The notes under the pieces were generated by a model. The model did not search any database and was not told the origin of the DNA. It saw only the letters and a list, made by a program, of their open reading frames with translations. The position numbers were made by a program, and so were the translations under genes. A DNA stretch of 64,000 nt from JBBQNR01 sp963774075. GTDB taxonomy: Bacteria; Actinomycetota; Thermoleophilia; Solirubrobacterales; JBBDJG01. Every line of letters begins with the position of its first letter. Position 1 is the stretch's first letter. The DNA lies in NCBI GenBank assembly GCA_963774075.1, contig CAVZDP010000005.1, forward strand, positions 372,001-436,000, written 5' to 3'. Shown here one piece after another: positions 26,322 to 35,077 of the stretch.

Positions 26322-28154
26322 CTACGCGGCGGCGGTGTCCATCGCCTCGGCCGTGCGGTGCGCAAGGGCCATGATCGTGATCATCGGGTTCGTTCCCGAC
26401 GCCGTCGGGAACGCGCTCGCGTCCCCGATCCACACGCCCTTCGTGTCGTGCAGCTCGCCCCAAGGGTTCGCGACGCTCGTCACCGGGTCGCTGCCCATCC
26501 GGCAAGAGCACATCTGGTGTGCCGAGAAGACCGCGTGCTCGTGCGGGTCGAGGTTGGAGCTGGCCACCGCCTCGCGGAAAGCGCCGATGTCCTCGCCCCG
26601 GCGCCACACCGGCGTCTTGCGGCCGAGCGTCACGACCTCGTGCGCGCCGGCTGCCTCGTGGAGGTTCACCAGCTCGGTGAGCCCGCGCCGGAACAATGCC
26701 AAATCTCGCTCCTCGGTCATGAGGTAGCTATGAACCGCGTTTCCGTCGCGGTCGATCGTGACCTTGCCGTGTCCCCGGTCTCGAACAAGGAGGATCATCG
26801 AACTGGAGCGGGCGAACTTCGACATCTGCTCCTTGTGCTGGAGCCCGGAATGCCAGGGCACCGCCGAAGCCGTGATGCCAACGCCCGTTGCCGGGCACTC
26901 GAGCAGGAAGCCGTAGCCGTCGTCCAACTCGGCGAACTCGTCCGAGAGCGCAGCCTGCGGCGGTCCCCACCAGCCCTCCTGCTCCTGCTCGTAGACGCCG
27001 AAGACCGCGGTCGAGGGATGCAGCCGCAGATAGTCCCCCACGGCCGGCCCGCCGAGCCCCGAGCGCAGGAGCAGCGCGGGCGATTCCATCGAGCCGCATG
27101 CGACCACGACCTGCGGCGCCCACACGGCCACCCGAGCCTGGCGCCCGTCCGCGTCGGAGTACGTGCCTTCGACGGCCACCGCGCGACCGCCCTCGGTCAC
27201 GATTCGCTCGGCACGGCAGTCCACCACTACTTCCGCCCCCCGCTCGTTCGCGTCGGCCAGATAGGTCTTGAGAGTGCCGAGCTTCGAGCCGGATTGGTCG
27301 CCGAACCCGAGGTAGCCCGCGGTCTCCGGGTCGTAGGTGTCGGGGTCGGCATTGCGGGTGATGTTCTTGAAGGAGTATCCGAGCCGCTCACAGCCCTCGG
27401 CCAGGCGCTGGTGCGGTCCATTGAGGTCGGAGCAACCTTCGTTCACCCGCAGGCGCTCCCAGACCGCGTCCAGGTGACGGTCGTAGTCGGGGCCGTCGAG
27501 CCCCTCCAGACCGTGCTCTTCGGCCCACTCCGCTCGCACGGACGGGCGCGTGCGCAGGCAGTTCATCCAGTTCACCGTGCTGCCGCCGCCGAGCGTCGAC
27601 CCGGCCATCACGGTGATCTGCCCCTCGGCGGTCGGGAAGGGGCCGCCGCCGAGGTAGAGGTGCTGGTAGGCCCAAAGCTCGAGCTGGTTGAAGTCCGCCT
27701 CGTTGTAGTAGCCCCCGGACTCGAGCACGACGACCTTGTGACCGCGCTCCGCAAGAGCGCCCGCGATGACGCCGCCGCCGCAGCCCGAGCCGACCACGCA
27801 GACGTCGGCTTCGAGCGTCAGCTCCGCGCCGGTCGGGCGCCTGACGCGGATCGTCTTCGGAGCATCTGGCGGCGCCGAGCGAGGGCCCGGGTATCCGACC
27901 GCATCCCAATTCGGGTTGCGCCCGGTGTCGGGATCGGGGTTGGCGTAGAACAGCATCGCCGTGAGGCCCTTGAGCCCGTGAAGACCCGCCAGCGCCTCGG
28001 TCGAGGAGTCCGACAGGGAGTGCACCATGCGTTCCCGCTCAGCCTGTGAGGCTTCGTTGAAGCCATCCGCCGCGAGCCGGTCCAGGAGCCGGCGAAGGCC
28101 TTCGAGCTCCTCCTCGCCAGTGCCGTCGAGCGCCTGTTCGATCGCGGCCGGCAC
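26322..28154 (-). CDS. GMC oxidoreductase, long-chain alcohol oxidase-like (start uncertain)
   Basis: An FAD-binding motif VCVVGSGCGGGVIAGALAER sits near residue 117, followed by VVVLESGGYY, STLGGGSTVNWMN and, near the end, HQMCSCRMGSDP with WIGDASAFPTASGTNPM, as in GMC alcohol oxidases of the fatty alcohol oxidase group. An N-terminal helical domain precedes the FAD site. The GTG at 28154 is the only canonical start, yet the frame upstream to about 28277 looks coding (LAKLCDTFVPALERGDDPHG), typical of the family's N-terminus, and contains no ATG, GTG or TTG. Either a rare start codon is used or a base is missing. Confidence 0.88.
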   Translation of the reverse strand: MPAAIEQALDGTGEEELEGLRRLLDRLAADGFNEASQAERERMVHSLSDSSTEALAGLHGLKGLTAMLFYANPDPDTGRNPNWDAVGYPGPRSAPPDAPKTIRVRRPTGAELTLEADVCVVGSGCGGGVIAGALAERGHKVVVLESGGYYNEADFNQLELWAYQHLYLGGGPFPTAEGQITVMAGSTLGGGSTVNWMNCLRTRPSVRAEWAEEHGLEGLDGPDYDRHLDAVWERLRVNEGCSDLNGPHQRLAEGCERLGYSFKNITRNADPDTYDPETAGYLGFGDQSGSKLGTLKTYLADANERGAEVVVDCRAERIVTEGGRAVAVEGTYSDADGRQARVAVWAPQVVVACGSMESPALLLRSGLGGPAVGDYLRLHPSTAVFGVYEQEQEGWWGPPQAALSDEFAELDDGYGFLLECPATGVGITASAVPWHSGLQHKEQMSKFARSSSMILLVRDRGHGKVTIDRDGNAVHSYLMTEERDLALFRRGLTELVNLHEAAGAHEVVTLGRKTPVWRRGEDIGAFREAVASSNLDPHEHAVFSAHQMCSCRMGSDPVTSVANPWGELHDTKGVWIGDASAFPTASGTNPMITIMALAHRTAEAMDTAAA

Positions 28155-28320
28155 ATCGAGATCGGAGGCCGAGCGAGCCCAGAACCCGTGCGGGTCATCG
28201 CCGCGCTCGAGAGCGGGGACGAACGTGTCGCAGAGCTTCGCCAGCGTCTCGCGCTGGATCTCGCTGAGGACGACCGTTAAAGCCAGCGCCGCCGTCCCGC
28301 TTGCAAGGAGCCCGCCATCG

Positions 28321-30825
28321 TCAGGGCAAAAATACTCCTTGCCGCAGGGCGACGCCCTCGTCCCCGCTGCCGCAGGCCGGCGGGCAGCCAGCCGCGCCCG
28401 GCGCGAGCAGCACGCCGTCGGGTCCCGCGTCGGCCACGAAGACCGAGAGGGCCGACACGACCGCGCGGTCGCCCTCTCGGGCGAGACCCGGCATCACCGT
28501 ATCCGCGCTCGTTGCCAGGGAGCACGTCGCGCCAAGCGAGGGATCAAGCGTGGCGGCGCACGCGAAGGGGATCGTGAAGTCGACGTCCGCGGCGGTTCCC
28601 GGCTCGTCTTCACCGGGCCCGTTGGCCCCGTCGGTGATGCGAAGGCGCGTGCCGAGCAGGAGCTCGCCGCCGTAGTCCGACCCGGCCGAGCGCTCGCGCA
28701 CGTCGGACGCCAGCGCGGCGATGCGCACGTCGGCCTCGTCCTCCGCCGTCCCGGGGTCGCCCGCCGCAACGTCGAGCCGGGCGAAGGCGGTTCCCTTGCC
28801 CGTGCTGGAGGTCGTCACCAGAGCGGAGACCAACCGTGGCCCGATGCACGACGGCGCGTCGAGCGGCGCGACGTGCTGCGCGTCTGGCGTGCCGCACGAC
28901 TCGAACTCCGGGACCAGCGGCACGCGCAGTGGGGTCGCTCCGCCAGGACGCGGATACGGCGGCGGGGCCGGCTCCACGTAGATGGGGCTCGAGACGGCCT
29001 CGATCGCGGAGTCGCGCTGGAGCTGAAGCCGGTACCGGCCCGTTCCGGCGCTCGCGAACGAGAAGGTGAAGTCGTCTCCTGCGACCGGAGTGGCGAGGAA
29101 CGGGAGCCCGTCCTTGAGGACGAAGAGCTCGTAGTTGCCGGGTCGGGTCGCGCCCGGGCCCGCTCCGATCACCCGCGCGGTGAACTCGGCGCTGCCGACT
29201 CGCAACGTGTCTCCCATGATCGCCGCCGGGCCGCCTGCGCCCAACCGGCGGCCTTCGAAGCGCAGATCTGGACCGTCGTTGCCGAACACCTTGACGTAGG
29301 TGTGACCGGCCTCGACCCCGCGCTGGATGCCGCGCTCCGACAGCTCATTGGCGTACACGACGGTCGTTGCCTGTCCGATCGGCGACTGGGTGACGGGATC
29401 GGGAGTGCGACCGGCGTTGTGGGAGTCGCTGGAGCCGACGGCGGCGATCCTGTTCGCATTCGAGCCGCCAGAGTCGATTGCGTCCTCCCAGAACCGGATG
29501 GCCAGCGGCGTGAAAGGGTTGGGGCCCGGCTCCGGATCCTGCTTGAGCCCGGCCGGGCCGGTCGCGACCTCGATGGCATCGACCTTGGAGTAGTCGGTCT
29601 CGGCGTCCGTGTAATCCCACGGACAGCCGCGGCAGATGAAGTCGAACCCGGGAACCTCCGACGGGAAGATCGTCGGGTGGTTTATCTGCGTGAAGCCATC
29701 CGCGCCGTGGACGGAGTCGAATAGATCGCTCGCGGGGCGCGCACCCCGCCGCGCCGTCAGCGTGCCGTCGGCGAGTCGCTCGAACACGGGGGCCGTGCGG
29801 TAGTCGGCATACGACACGCTCGCGTGGTTGTTCGCATGACCCCGGTAGGTGATGATCTCGGCGCTTCGGATGATCAACCTTCCGGGGTGGGATGCCTGGA
29901 AGCGGCCGACCTCTCCCCACGCCGAGGTCGTCACGTAGTCGGAGAGGGTGACGAAGTCCAGACCCGCGCCCGGGGACTGGCACGATCCGTTGCAGTCGCG
30001 CGCCAGCGGCGCGAACGCGTAGTCGAAGGACTCCCGCATCGTTGCGTCGCCGAGCGACGAGTGCTCGGCGTGGACGTGGAAGTCGCCCGCGTACCAGCCG
30101 GGCTCGGAGCGTGCGGGCGCGCTGTCGTACGGCGCCGCGACGTAGGGCGCGGACTCCCACAGCGGATCGTCGCTCACGTCGACCTCCACCCGCCAGGCAA
30201 CTTTGCCGTCCGAGTCTCCCTCGGCCTGCGACGCCACCGCGGCGACGCCGAGCTCGACCGCCCACTCGCCGGCGGGAACGGGGCCCGGAACGAACCCGCG
30301 CGTGGTATGTCCCTGGCGGTGAAGTCTCGAGTTGGCCACGTACTGGGCCTCGCTCGAGAAGCCGTTGCGCGAGACCGTCACATCGGGATGGCTGGACCCG
30401 CCCCAGCCGCGAAACTCCTCCACGCCCCACAGTGCGCCCGGGGCAGAACGCGATTCATAGAGCCCGAGGTCGAGAACGTGCTTGATCTGAGCGTTGGTCG
30501 GCGCCTCCGGCTGGTCGTGGCAGTAGCGAACCCGCACTGCCGTCGTCCCCTCCGGCACCACGAACGGAAGCAGCACGTAGCTCCCCTCGACGGAGCCGTC
30601 GAACTCTCCGGTGATCACCCGGTGCGGCGTCAGCGACGCATCGGCTGCGCCGGCACAAGCAATGGGGGCCGCCGCGGCCGAGGCGGAGGGGTGATGCGCC
30701 GCGGCGGGAACGGGAATCGCGAGAGCGACGCACGCGAGAGCGACGCACGCGAGCGCCGCCGCTGTGCGCGCAACCCTCCCCGCAATCGCAGCCTCGCGGC
30801 TGCCGGCTTTCGCCGCTCCCCCCAA
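28321..30825 (-). CDS. Secreted PHP-like metal-site protein with (Y/H)PRPGG C-terminal module
   Basis: 834 residues with a signal peptide rich in Ala/Val ending near AAAHH. After a beta domain, residues ~245-500 resemble a PHP-type phosphoesterase: WYAGDFHVHAEHSSLGDA (HxH), LDFVTLSDYV, GFTQINHPTIFPS and VGSSDSHNAGRTP. PHP enzymes bind two or three metals and hydrolyse phosphate esters; the substrate is unknown. A beta domain follows, then the shared 211-residue module (28324-28956) starting YPRPGGATPL and ending GVFLP. The gene stop lies 43 bases from the probable N-terminus of the GMC oxidase, which may be cotranscribed. Confidence 0.85.
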   Translation of the reverse strand: MGGAAKAGSREAAIAGRVARTAAALACVALACVALAIPVPAAAHHPSASAAAAPIACAGAADASLTPHRVITGEFDGSVEGSYVLLPFVVPEGTTAVRVRYCHDQPEAPTNAQIKHVLDLGLYESRSAPGALWGVEEFRGWGGSSHPDVTVSRNGFSSEAQYVANSRLHRQGHTTRGFVPGPVPAGEWAVELGVAAVASQAEGDSDGKVAWRVEVDVSDDPLWESAPYVAAPYDSAPARSEPGWYAGDFHVHAEHSSLGDATMRESFDYAFAPLARDCNGSCQSPGAGLDFVTLSDYVTTSAWGEVGRFQASHPGRLIIRSAEIITYRGHANNHASVSYADYRTAPVFERLADGTLTARRGARPASDLFDSVHGADGFTQINHPTIFPSEVPGFDFICRGCPWDYTDAETDYSKVDAIEVATGPAGLKQDPEPGPNPFTPLAIRFWEDAIDSGGSNANRIAAVGSSDSHNAGRTPDPVTQSPIGQATTVVYANELSERGIQRGVEAGHTYVKVFGNDGPDLRFEGRRLGAGGPAAIMGDTLRVGSAEFTARVIGAGPGATRPGNYELFVLKDGLPFLATPVAGDDFTFSFASAGTGRYRLQLQRDSAIEAVSSPIYVEPAPPPYPRPGGATPLRVPLVPEFESCGTPDAQHVAPLDAPSCIGPRLVSALVTTSSTGKGTAFARLDVAAGDPGTAEDEADVRIAALASDVRERSAGSDYGGELLLGTRLRITDGANGPGEDEPGTAADVDFTIPFACAATLDPSLGATCSLATSADTVMPGLAREGDRAVVSALSVFVADAGPDGVLLAPGAAGCPPACGSGDEGVALRQGVFLP

Positions 30826-30868
30826 CAGGCATCGGATTGTAGAGCGCCGGAGGCCTCCGGGATAGCGT

Positions 30869-31807
30869 TCAGCTTTCCAGCACGGGCGCGCCGGGCTCTG
30901 AGTCCAGGGCGGCGGGAACCAGATCGAACTCCGTCCCGAGCCGCAGCTCGCTGTAGCGGCGCACCCAGTCGTCGTTGAGGGCGTTGGACTGCCGCTTGAT
31001 GTGAGGCTCGAAGCGAAAGTCCGCCGGCGCGCTGAGGCCCATGCGGTCGAGCACGTTCAACGTGCTCGTCTGAGGGTCGGCGGCGAAGTTCTCGTACAGG
31101 ACGAGGATGGGACGGATGCCGCAATGCTCGAAGAAGGCGTCCCAGGAGGCCTCCTCGAAGAGAATCTGGTCCAGCAGGTGCGCGATCGCCCGGTAGTGGA
31201 AGCGAAGCTGGGGCAGGTGATCCTCCAGGAAGCTCTTGTAGGGAGGCGCGTCGGAGTCGCCGTCGCCGCTGCCCTGCACGGCCTGGAGCTGATCGCTCTC
31301 GCGCCACGTCGCGGTCTGCACCGCCTTCCACAGGGACACCGCCTGGCGGATCTTGTTGGCACGCAGTACCCGGACGAAGGTGAGGCCCGGAAAAACCGCC
31401 GGCAGCAACTCGGCGAGGGCCAGGTCCCGGTAGCGCGGCACGTTTCGCAGGAGGCCGACGAAGTCGCCGAAGTAACCCCACATCAACTTCGCCGCGAACA
31501 CGTTGTTCTTCGTTGTGCCGACCTCCATCGCCCAGTCGAGGTAGCGGTCGTAGGCGGTCCTGCTCCAGAGTGGTGACCGAGGCTCCGGATCCTCGCTCAC
31601 CCCGCGCTCGCCGAGGTGATCGAGGATCGACTGGTCGTCGACACCGACGAAGTACTGCTCCGGACGGCGGCGGCGCCCGGTCTTGCGCAAGGCCTCGAAG
31701 TACTCCTCCGGCCGTCCCGCGATTCCCGTTGCCTTCAGCGCTTGGCAGACGAGGGTGCTACCGCTTCGCGGAGTGGAGCACACGAGGTATGAGCGCTCGA
31801 CGCCCAT
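30869..31807 (-). CDS. stf0: Stf0-type sulfotransferase
   Basis: 312 residues. The PAPS-binding P-loop CSTPRSGSTLVCQAL is at residues 10-24, followed by GRPEEYFEALRK, a VRVLRANKIRQAVSLWKA block (3'-phosphate binding) and LVLYENFAADPQT. These match Stf0, which makes trehalose 2-sulfate, the first step of sulfolipid synthesis in mycobacteria; the acceptor here may be trehalose or another sugar. It is immediately downstream of a sulfatase gene (9-base gap), an unusual pairing of sulfate-adding and sulfate-removing enzymes. Confidence 0.92.
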   Translation of the reverse strand: MGVERSYLVCSTPRSGSTLVCQALKATGIAGRPEEYFEALRKTGRRRRPEQYFVGVDDQSILDHLGERGVSEDPEPRSPLWSRTAYDRYLDWAMEVGTTKNNVFAAKLMWGYFGDFVGLLRNVPRYRDLALAELLPAVFPGLTFVRVLRANKIRQAVSLWKAVQTATWRESDQLQAVQGSGDGDSDAPPYKSFLEDHLPQLRFHYRAIAHLLDQILFEEASWDAFFEHCGIRPILVLYENFAADPQTSTLNVLDRMGLSAPADFRFEPHIKRQSNALNDDWVRRYSELRLGTEFDLVPAALDSEPGAPVLES

Positions 31808-31816
31808 GTCCCATTC

Positions 31817-33178
31817 TTACCCGGTTGGCGCGGATGCTGCGGCATCCTCGGGCGTGTGCACCGGCTCGTTCGGCGACACCTGCGTGGCGTCGTTGATCAC
31901 CGCCCCCGGCGGTACGGGCACCGGCCCGTCGAGGAGGGGATCGTCCGTCTCCTTCATCCAGCGTTCGAGACGCGCGCGCAGGTCGGTCAGCGTCGCGACG
32001 TGGGCTGGGCTGGCGGCGAGGTTGGCCGCCTCGTTCGGATCGAGCACCAGGTCGTAGAGCTGTTCTTCGGGCACCTCCTGCTCCCCCCATCCGCTCTCCA
32101 CGAGCAGGTCCTTGGTCGCGCTGTCGTCGCAGTTGGGAAGGACCGGGCGCGCGGAACCGTCGAAGCGCCGGATGTACTTCCAGCGCTCGGTACGCACGCC
32201 GCGCATGGGCTCGTAGGCGGCGTGATACGTCATCTCGACGAAGATCTCGTCATGGATGGCGTCGGTATCCCCGTGCACCAGTGGCAACAACGACTTGCCT
32301 TGAAGCCACGGCGGCTGCTTCGCGCCGGCGACGGCGCACAGGGTCGGGTAGATGTCGAGATGGGAGACCATCACGTCGAACACCTTCCCGCCCGTGAAGC
32401 CGCTCGGCCCTCGCATGAGCAGCATCACCCCGATGCCGCGGTCGTAAAGCGTCGCCTTCGCCCCGGGGAAGGCCAGCCCGTGATCGGTCGTGCAGACGAT
32501 CAGCGTGCTTTCGGCCAGCCGCGACTTGTGCAGCGCGTTGAGGACCGCGCCGATGCCCTGATCGAGCGACCGCGCGCTCGCCTTGAAGGCGGCAATGTCC
32601 TCTCGCGTTCGAAGGGTGTCGGGGAGGTTCGCCGGCGGCAGGGAATAGAGCGTGTCTCGCACCGATGTCGGCGTCGAGAACTGGCGGTGGGTCTCGAAGA
32701 AGCCGACCGACATGAAGAACGGCTCGGGCACGGAGCTCAGTCTCTGAGCCGTGATCGGTGCCACGTCTCCGGCGTGATGGCTGTCGACCTCGATTACCTC
32801 GTCGTAGCCGATCGTCGCCGGATCGTCCGAGATGTGCTGCTCGCCGATCAGCACCGTGTGATAGCCCACGTCCCGCAGGGGATAGATCAAGTGGTGGCGG
32901 TAGTCGTTGAGCGTCCAGCCACGGTGAGCCAGGCCGAGCATGCCGTTGTTGTGGCAATACTGGCCGGTCAGCAGAGAGGCGCGGCTTCCCGAGCACGTCG
33001 GCGCCGCGCAGAAGGCCTGGCGGAAGAGCACTCCCTGGTCGGCGAGCAGCTGCATGTTCGGGGTCGGTACCTGGTAGCCGTACGGCTGCACGTAGCGACC
33101 CGTGTCGTGGGAGTGGACGTAGAGGATGTTCGGTGGTGGCCGGCCGGCGATCGAGAAATCATCCCCCGGGGTCGTCAT
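31817..33178 (-). CDS. Sulfatase (alkaline phosphatase superfamily), SGSH-like
   Basis: 453 residues, no signal peptide. Metal ligands appear in NILYVHSHDTGR (Asp 25) and, later, VCTTDHGLAFPGAK. The formylglycine region is PTCSGSRASLLTG (Cys 62): the Cys and Arg are kept, but the usual Pro/Ala at the third position is Gly, so conversion to formylglycine is uncertain. NNGMLGLAHRGW resembles the heparan N-sulfatase group. It removes sulfate from a sugar or amino sugar if active. Probably cotranscribed with the downstream Stf0 gene. The 240 bases upstream hold nothing I can identify. Confidence 0.87.
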   Translation of the reverse strand: MTTPGDDFSIAGRPPPNILYVHSHDTGRYVQPYGYQVPTPNMQLLADQGVLFRQAFCAAPTCSGSRASLLTGQYCHNNGMLGLAHRGWTLNDYRHHLIYPLRDVGYHTVLIGEQHISDDPATIGYDEVIEVDSHHAGDVAPITAQRLSSVPEPFFMSVGFFETHRQFSTPTSVRDTLYSLPPANLPDTLRTREDIAAFKASARSLDQGIGAVLNALHKSRLAESTLIVCTTDHGLAFPGAKATLYDRGIGVMLLMRGPSGFTGGKVFDVMVSHLDIYPTLCAVAGAKQPPWLQGKSLLPLVHGDTDAIHDEIFVEMTYHAAYEPMRGVRTERWKYIRRFDGSARPVLPNCDDSATKDLLVESGWGEQEVPEEQLYDLVLDPNEAANLAASPAHVATLTDLRARLERWMKETDDPLLDGPVPVPPGAVINDATQVSPNEPVHTPEDAAASAPTG

Positions 33179-33418
33179 AGCTGAAGGTAACCATGTCCGG
33201 TCGTCGACGCGAGCATGAAGCGCTAAAGGGTCCCGCCACGGTTGTCGATTACCGGATCGGCATTGCCGTGGCCGGGGTCATGTTCCCCACGAATGACGAG
33301 GGATGGGGCGGTCACCGGCTTTTTACCGCATGTTCACGGATTGGACATCCCACCGCTGTCGCCCGGCGCCACGATTGGACCAGACGTCAGAAGTACGAAG
33401 AAGGAGAGCTGCATTCAG

Positions 33419-33613
33419 ATGAGTGAGACGCTGGTAGACGCGGGGCGCTTCCCCGACGAGGTCGGCACCGCGAGGTCCATCTACAGCTGCCCCGAGTGCG
33501 GCTCGTTCCTCGACGCGCCGCGGGCACACCCGAGCGGCGACCTCGCCCGCAAGTGCGCATCCTGCCGCGACTGGTACCCGGTCGCCGGCGCGGGCACCGG
33601 CTCGGGCGAGTAG
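33419..33613 (+). CDS. Small zinc-ribbon protein
   Basis: 64 residues from ATG 33419, with GAAGGAGAG about 12 bases upstream. Two CxxC pairs, CPEC and CASC, enclose 18 residues and form a likely zinc ribbon; the tail is RDWYPVAGAG. The N-terminal 25 residues are acidic and unstructured. Function unknown; similar short ribbons occur in high-GC actinobacteria. It converges on the amidohydrolase gene with 17 bases between stops, where AGCCCC/GGGGCT (33612-33631) could form a small hairpin. Confidence 0.75.
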   Translation: MSETLVDAGRFPDEVGTARSIYSCPECGSFLDAPRAHPSGDLARKCASCRDWYPVAGAGTGSGE

Positions 33614-33630
33614 CCCCGCTGCGCTGGGGC

Positions 33631-35064
33631 TCAGCCCCGGCTCACGTTTTCGATCACAGCGCTTCGAACACCGTCGAACCATCCCTGGGGCAGCTCGGGG
33701 AGGAGGCCTCCCCTGCGCCCGACGGCCTCCATCAGGCGATCGCGTGACTGCTCGGCGAGCCGACGCGCGTGACTTGCGTCGGCGTGAAGGAGCCGCCCGT
33801 CGCGCTTGAGGAACCGGCCCGACACCATCACGGCGTCGACGTCGCTCGCGCGGGCGTGCAGCATCACGGTCGCCACGGGGTCGTTCCACGGTGAGAAGTT
33901 GAGGCCGTCCGTGCGGATGAGGATCAGATCGGCAAGCTTCCCCGCCGAGAGCGTTCCGACGTCGGAGTCGATGCCGATGACCGCCGCGCCACCGCACGTC
34001 GCCAGCTCGAGCGCGCGCCGGGCGGTGAACGAAAGCCTCTCCGGCATCTGTCCACTCTCCATGGTCACGTGATTGTCGAGGGCGCGCTGTACCTGAAGCG
34101 CCAGCCGCGCCTGCGTCAGCACATCCCCCGCCTCGAGGGAGACGATGTCGCAGCCGAACCCGCAGCGCAGCCCGTGTGCCAGCGCCTGCCCGGTGATCGG
34201 GAACCCCATGCCCATCTGAAGCTCGGTCTCGGGGGTCACCGACACTGCGGCTCCGGCGTCGGCGAGAAGCTTCAGCTCAGCGTCCGAGCAGGCGTTGCAG
34301 TGGACGTGGACTTGGCGGGCGTCGAGCAGCCCATGGCGGTGGAGGATCTCGACTTCGTGTGGCCACCTTCGGTCTGCCACCGTCCCGACGTGCGCGGTGA
34401 CGAGCAGGTCGAGCTCATGTGCCAGGTCGAGCTCTCGAGTGGTCGCCTCGAGCGGCACGAGGCCGAGCTCGGTGAGGGCGATTCCCATGTCGACCAACCC
34501 GTTGCTCGCAGAGAAGTGCCGTTCCCGCACTCGCCGAGCATCGGCGATGCGTGCGTCGTGATCTGCGAACCCCGGTTCCGCCAGAGGGACGGGATAGAAG
34601 CCGTAGGCGAACACGGCTCGTAAACCGGCGTCCTTCAGGCCGCGAATCGCTTCGTCGGCATGCTCCGGCGTGTTGGTGCAGTGGGAGAAGTCGAGCAGGG
34701 TGGTGACACCCGCATCCAGGGCCTCCAGCGCACCGACGTAGTTGCCCGCATACATGTCATCGGGCTCGAAGACGGTCGAGACGTTGAGCCGGATGCCGCG
34801 AAAGTAGTCCTGGAGGGTCCAATCGGCGCACACGCCACGCAGAGCCGTCTGCCAGGTGTGGCGGTGCGTGTCGACAAAGCCCGGCATCACGATCTTGCCC
34901 CTCGCGTCGACGACTTCCGCGTCGGAGGCCCCGAGCTCCGGGCCGACCGCGGAAATCCGGCCCTCCTCGACCAGCACGTCGGCTTGCTCGAAGTCGCCGA
35001 GCGACGGATCGAGCGTCAGAACGCAGCCACCCTGAATCAGCGCCCGCTCGGACATTGGGACCAA
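33631..35064 (-). CDS. Amidohydrolase (8-oxoguanine/s-triazine/SAH deaminase-like)
   Basis: 477 residues of the metal-dependent amidohydrolase superfamily, TrzN/AtzA/SsnA-like subtype. The first metal motif is MPGFVDTHRHTW, the substrate His is in VTAHVGTVAD, the third in VHVHCNACSD, and the catalytic Asp region is FGCDIVSLEAGD; the C-terminal beta sandwich ends with RFLKRDGRLL. It deaminates or dechlorinates a nitrogen heterocycle; the exact substrate is unknown. Neighbours (a TolB-like secreted protein, a zinc ribbon) give no clue. Confidence 0.9.
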   Translation of the reverse strand: MVPMSERALIQGGCVLTLDPSLGDFEQADVLVEEGRISAVGPELGASDAEVVDARGKIVMPGFVDTHRHTWQTALRGVCADWTLQDYFRGIRLNVSTVFEPDDMYAGNYVGALEALDAGVTTLLDFSHCTNTPEHADEAIRGLKDAGLRAVFAYGFYPVPLAEPGFADHDARIADARRVRERHFSASNGLVDMGIALTELGLVPLEATTRELDLAHELDLLVTAHVGTVADRRWPHEVEILHRHGLLDARQVHVHCNACSDAELKLLADAGAAVSVTPETELQMGMGFPITGQALAHGLRCGFGCDIVSLEAGDVLTQARLALQVQRALDNHVTMESGQMPERLSFTARRALELATCGGAAVIGIDSDVGTLSAGKLADLILIRTDGLNFSPWNDPVATVMLHARASDVDAVMVSGRFLKRDGRLLHADASHARRLAEQSRDRLMEAVGRRGGLLPELPQGWFDGVRSAVIENVSRG

Positions 35065-35077
35065 GCCTATCCTCGGA

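Noticed and set aside
24987..28049. A 1020-codon open frame on the + strand across the GGDEF, cupin and GMC genes
   Set aside because: It lies antisense or out of frame to three genes with clear motifs, has an Arg/Ala-rich composition typical of GC-rich shadow frames and no recognisable domain.
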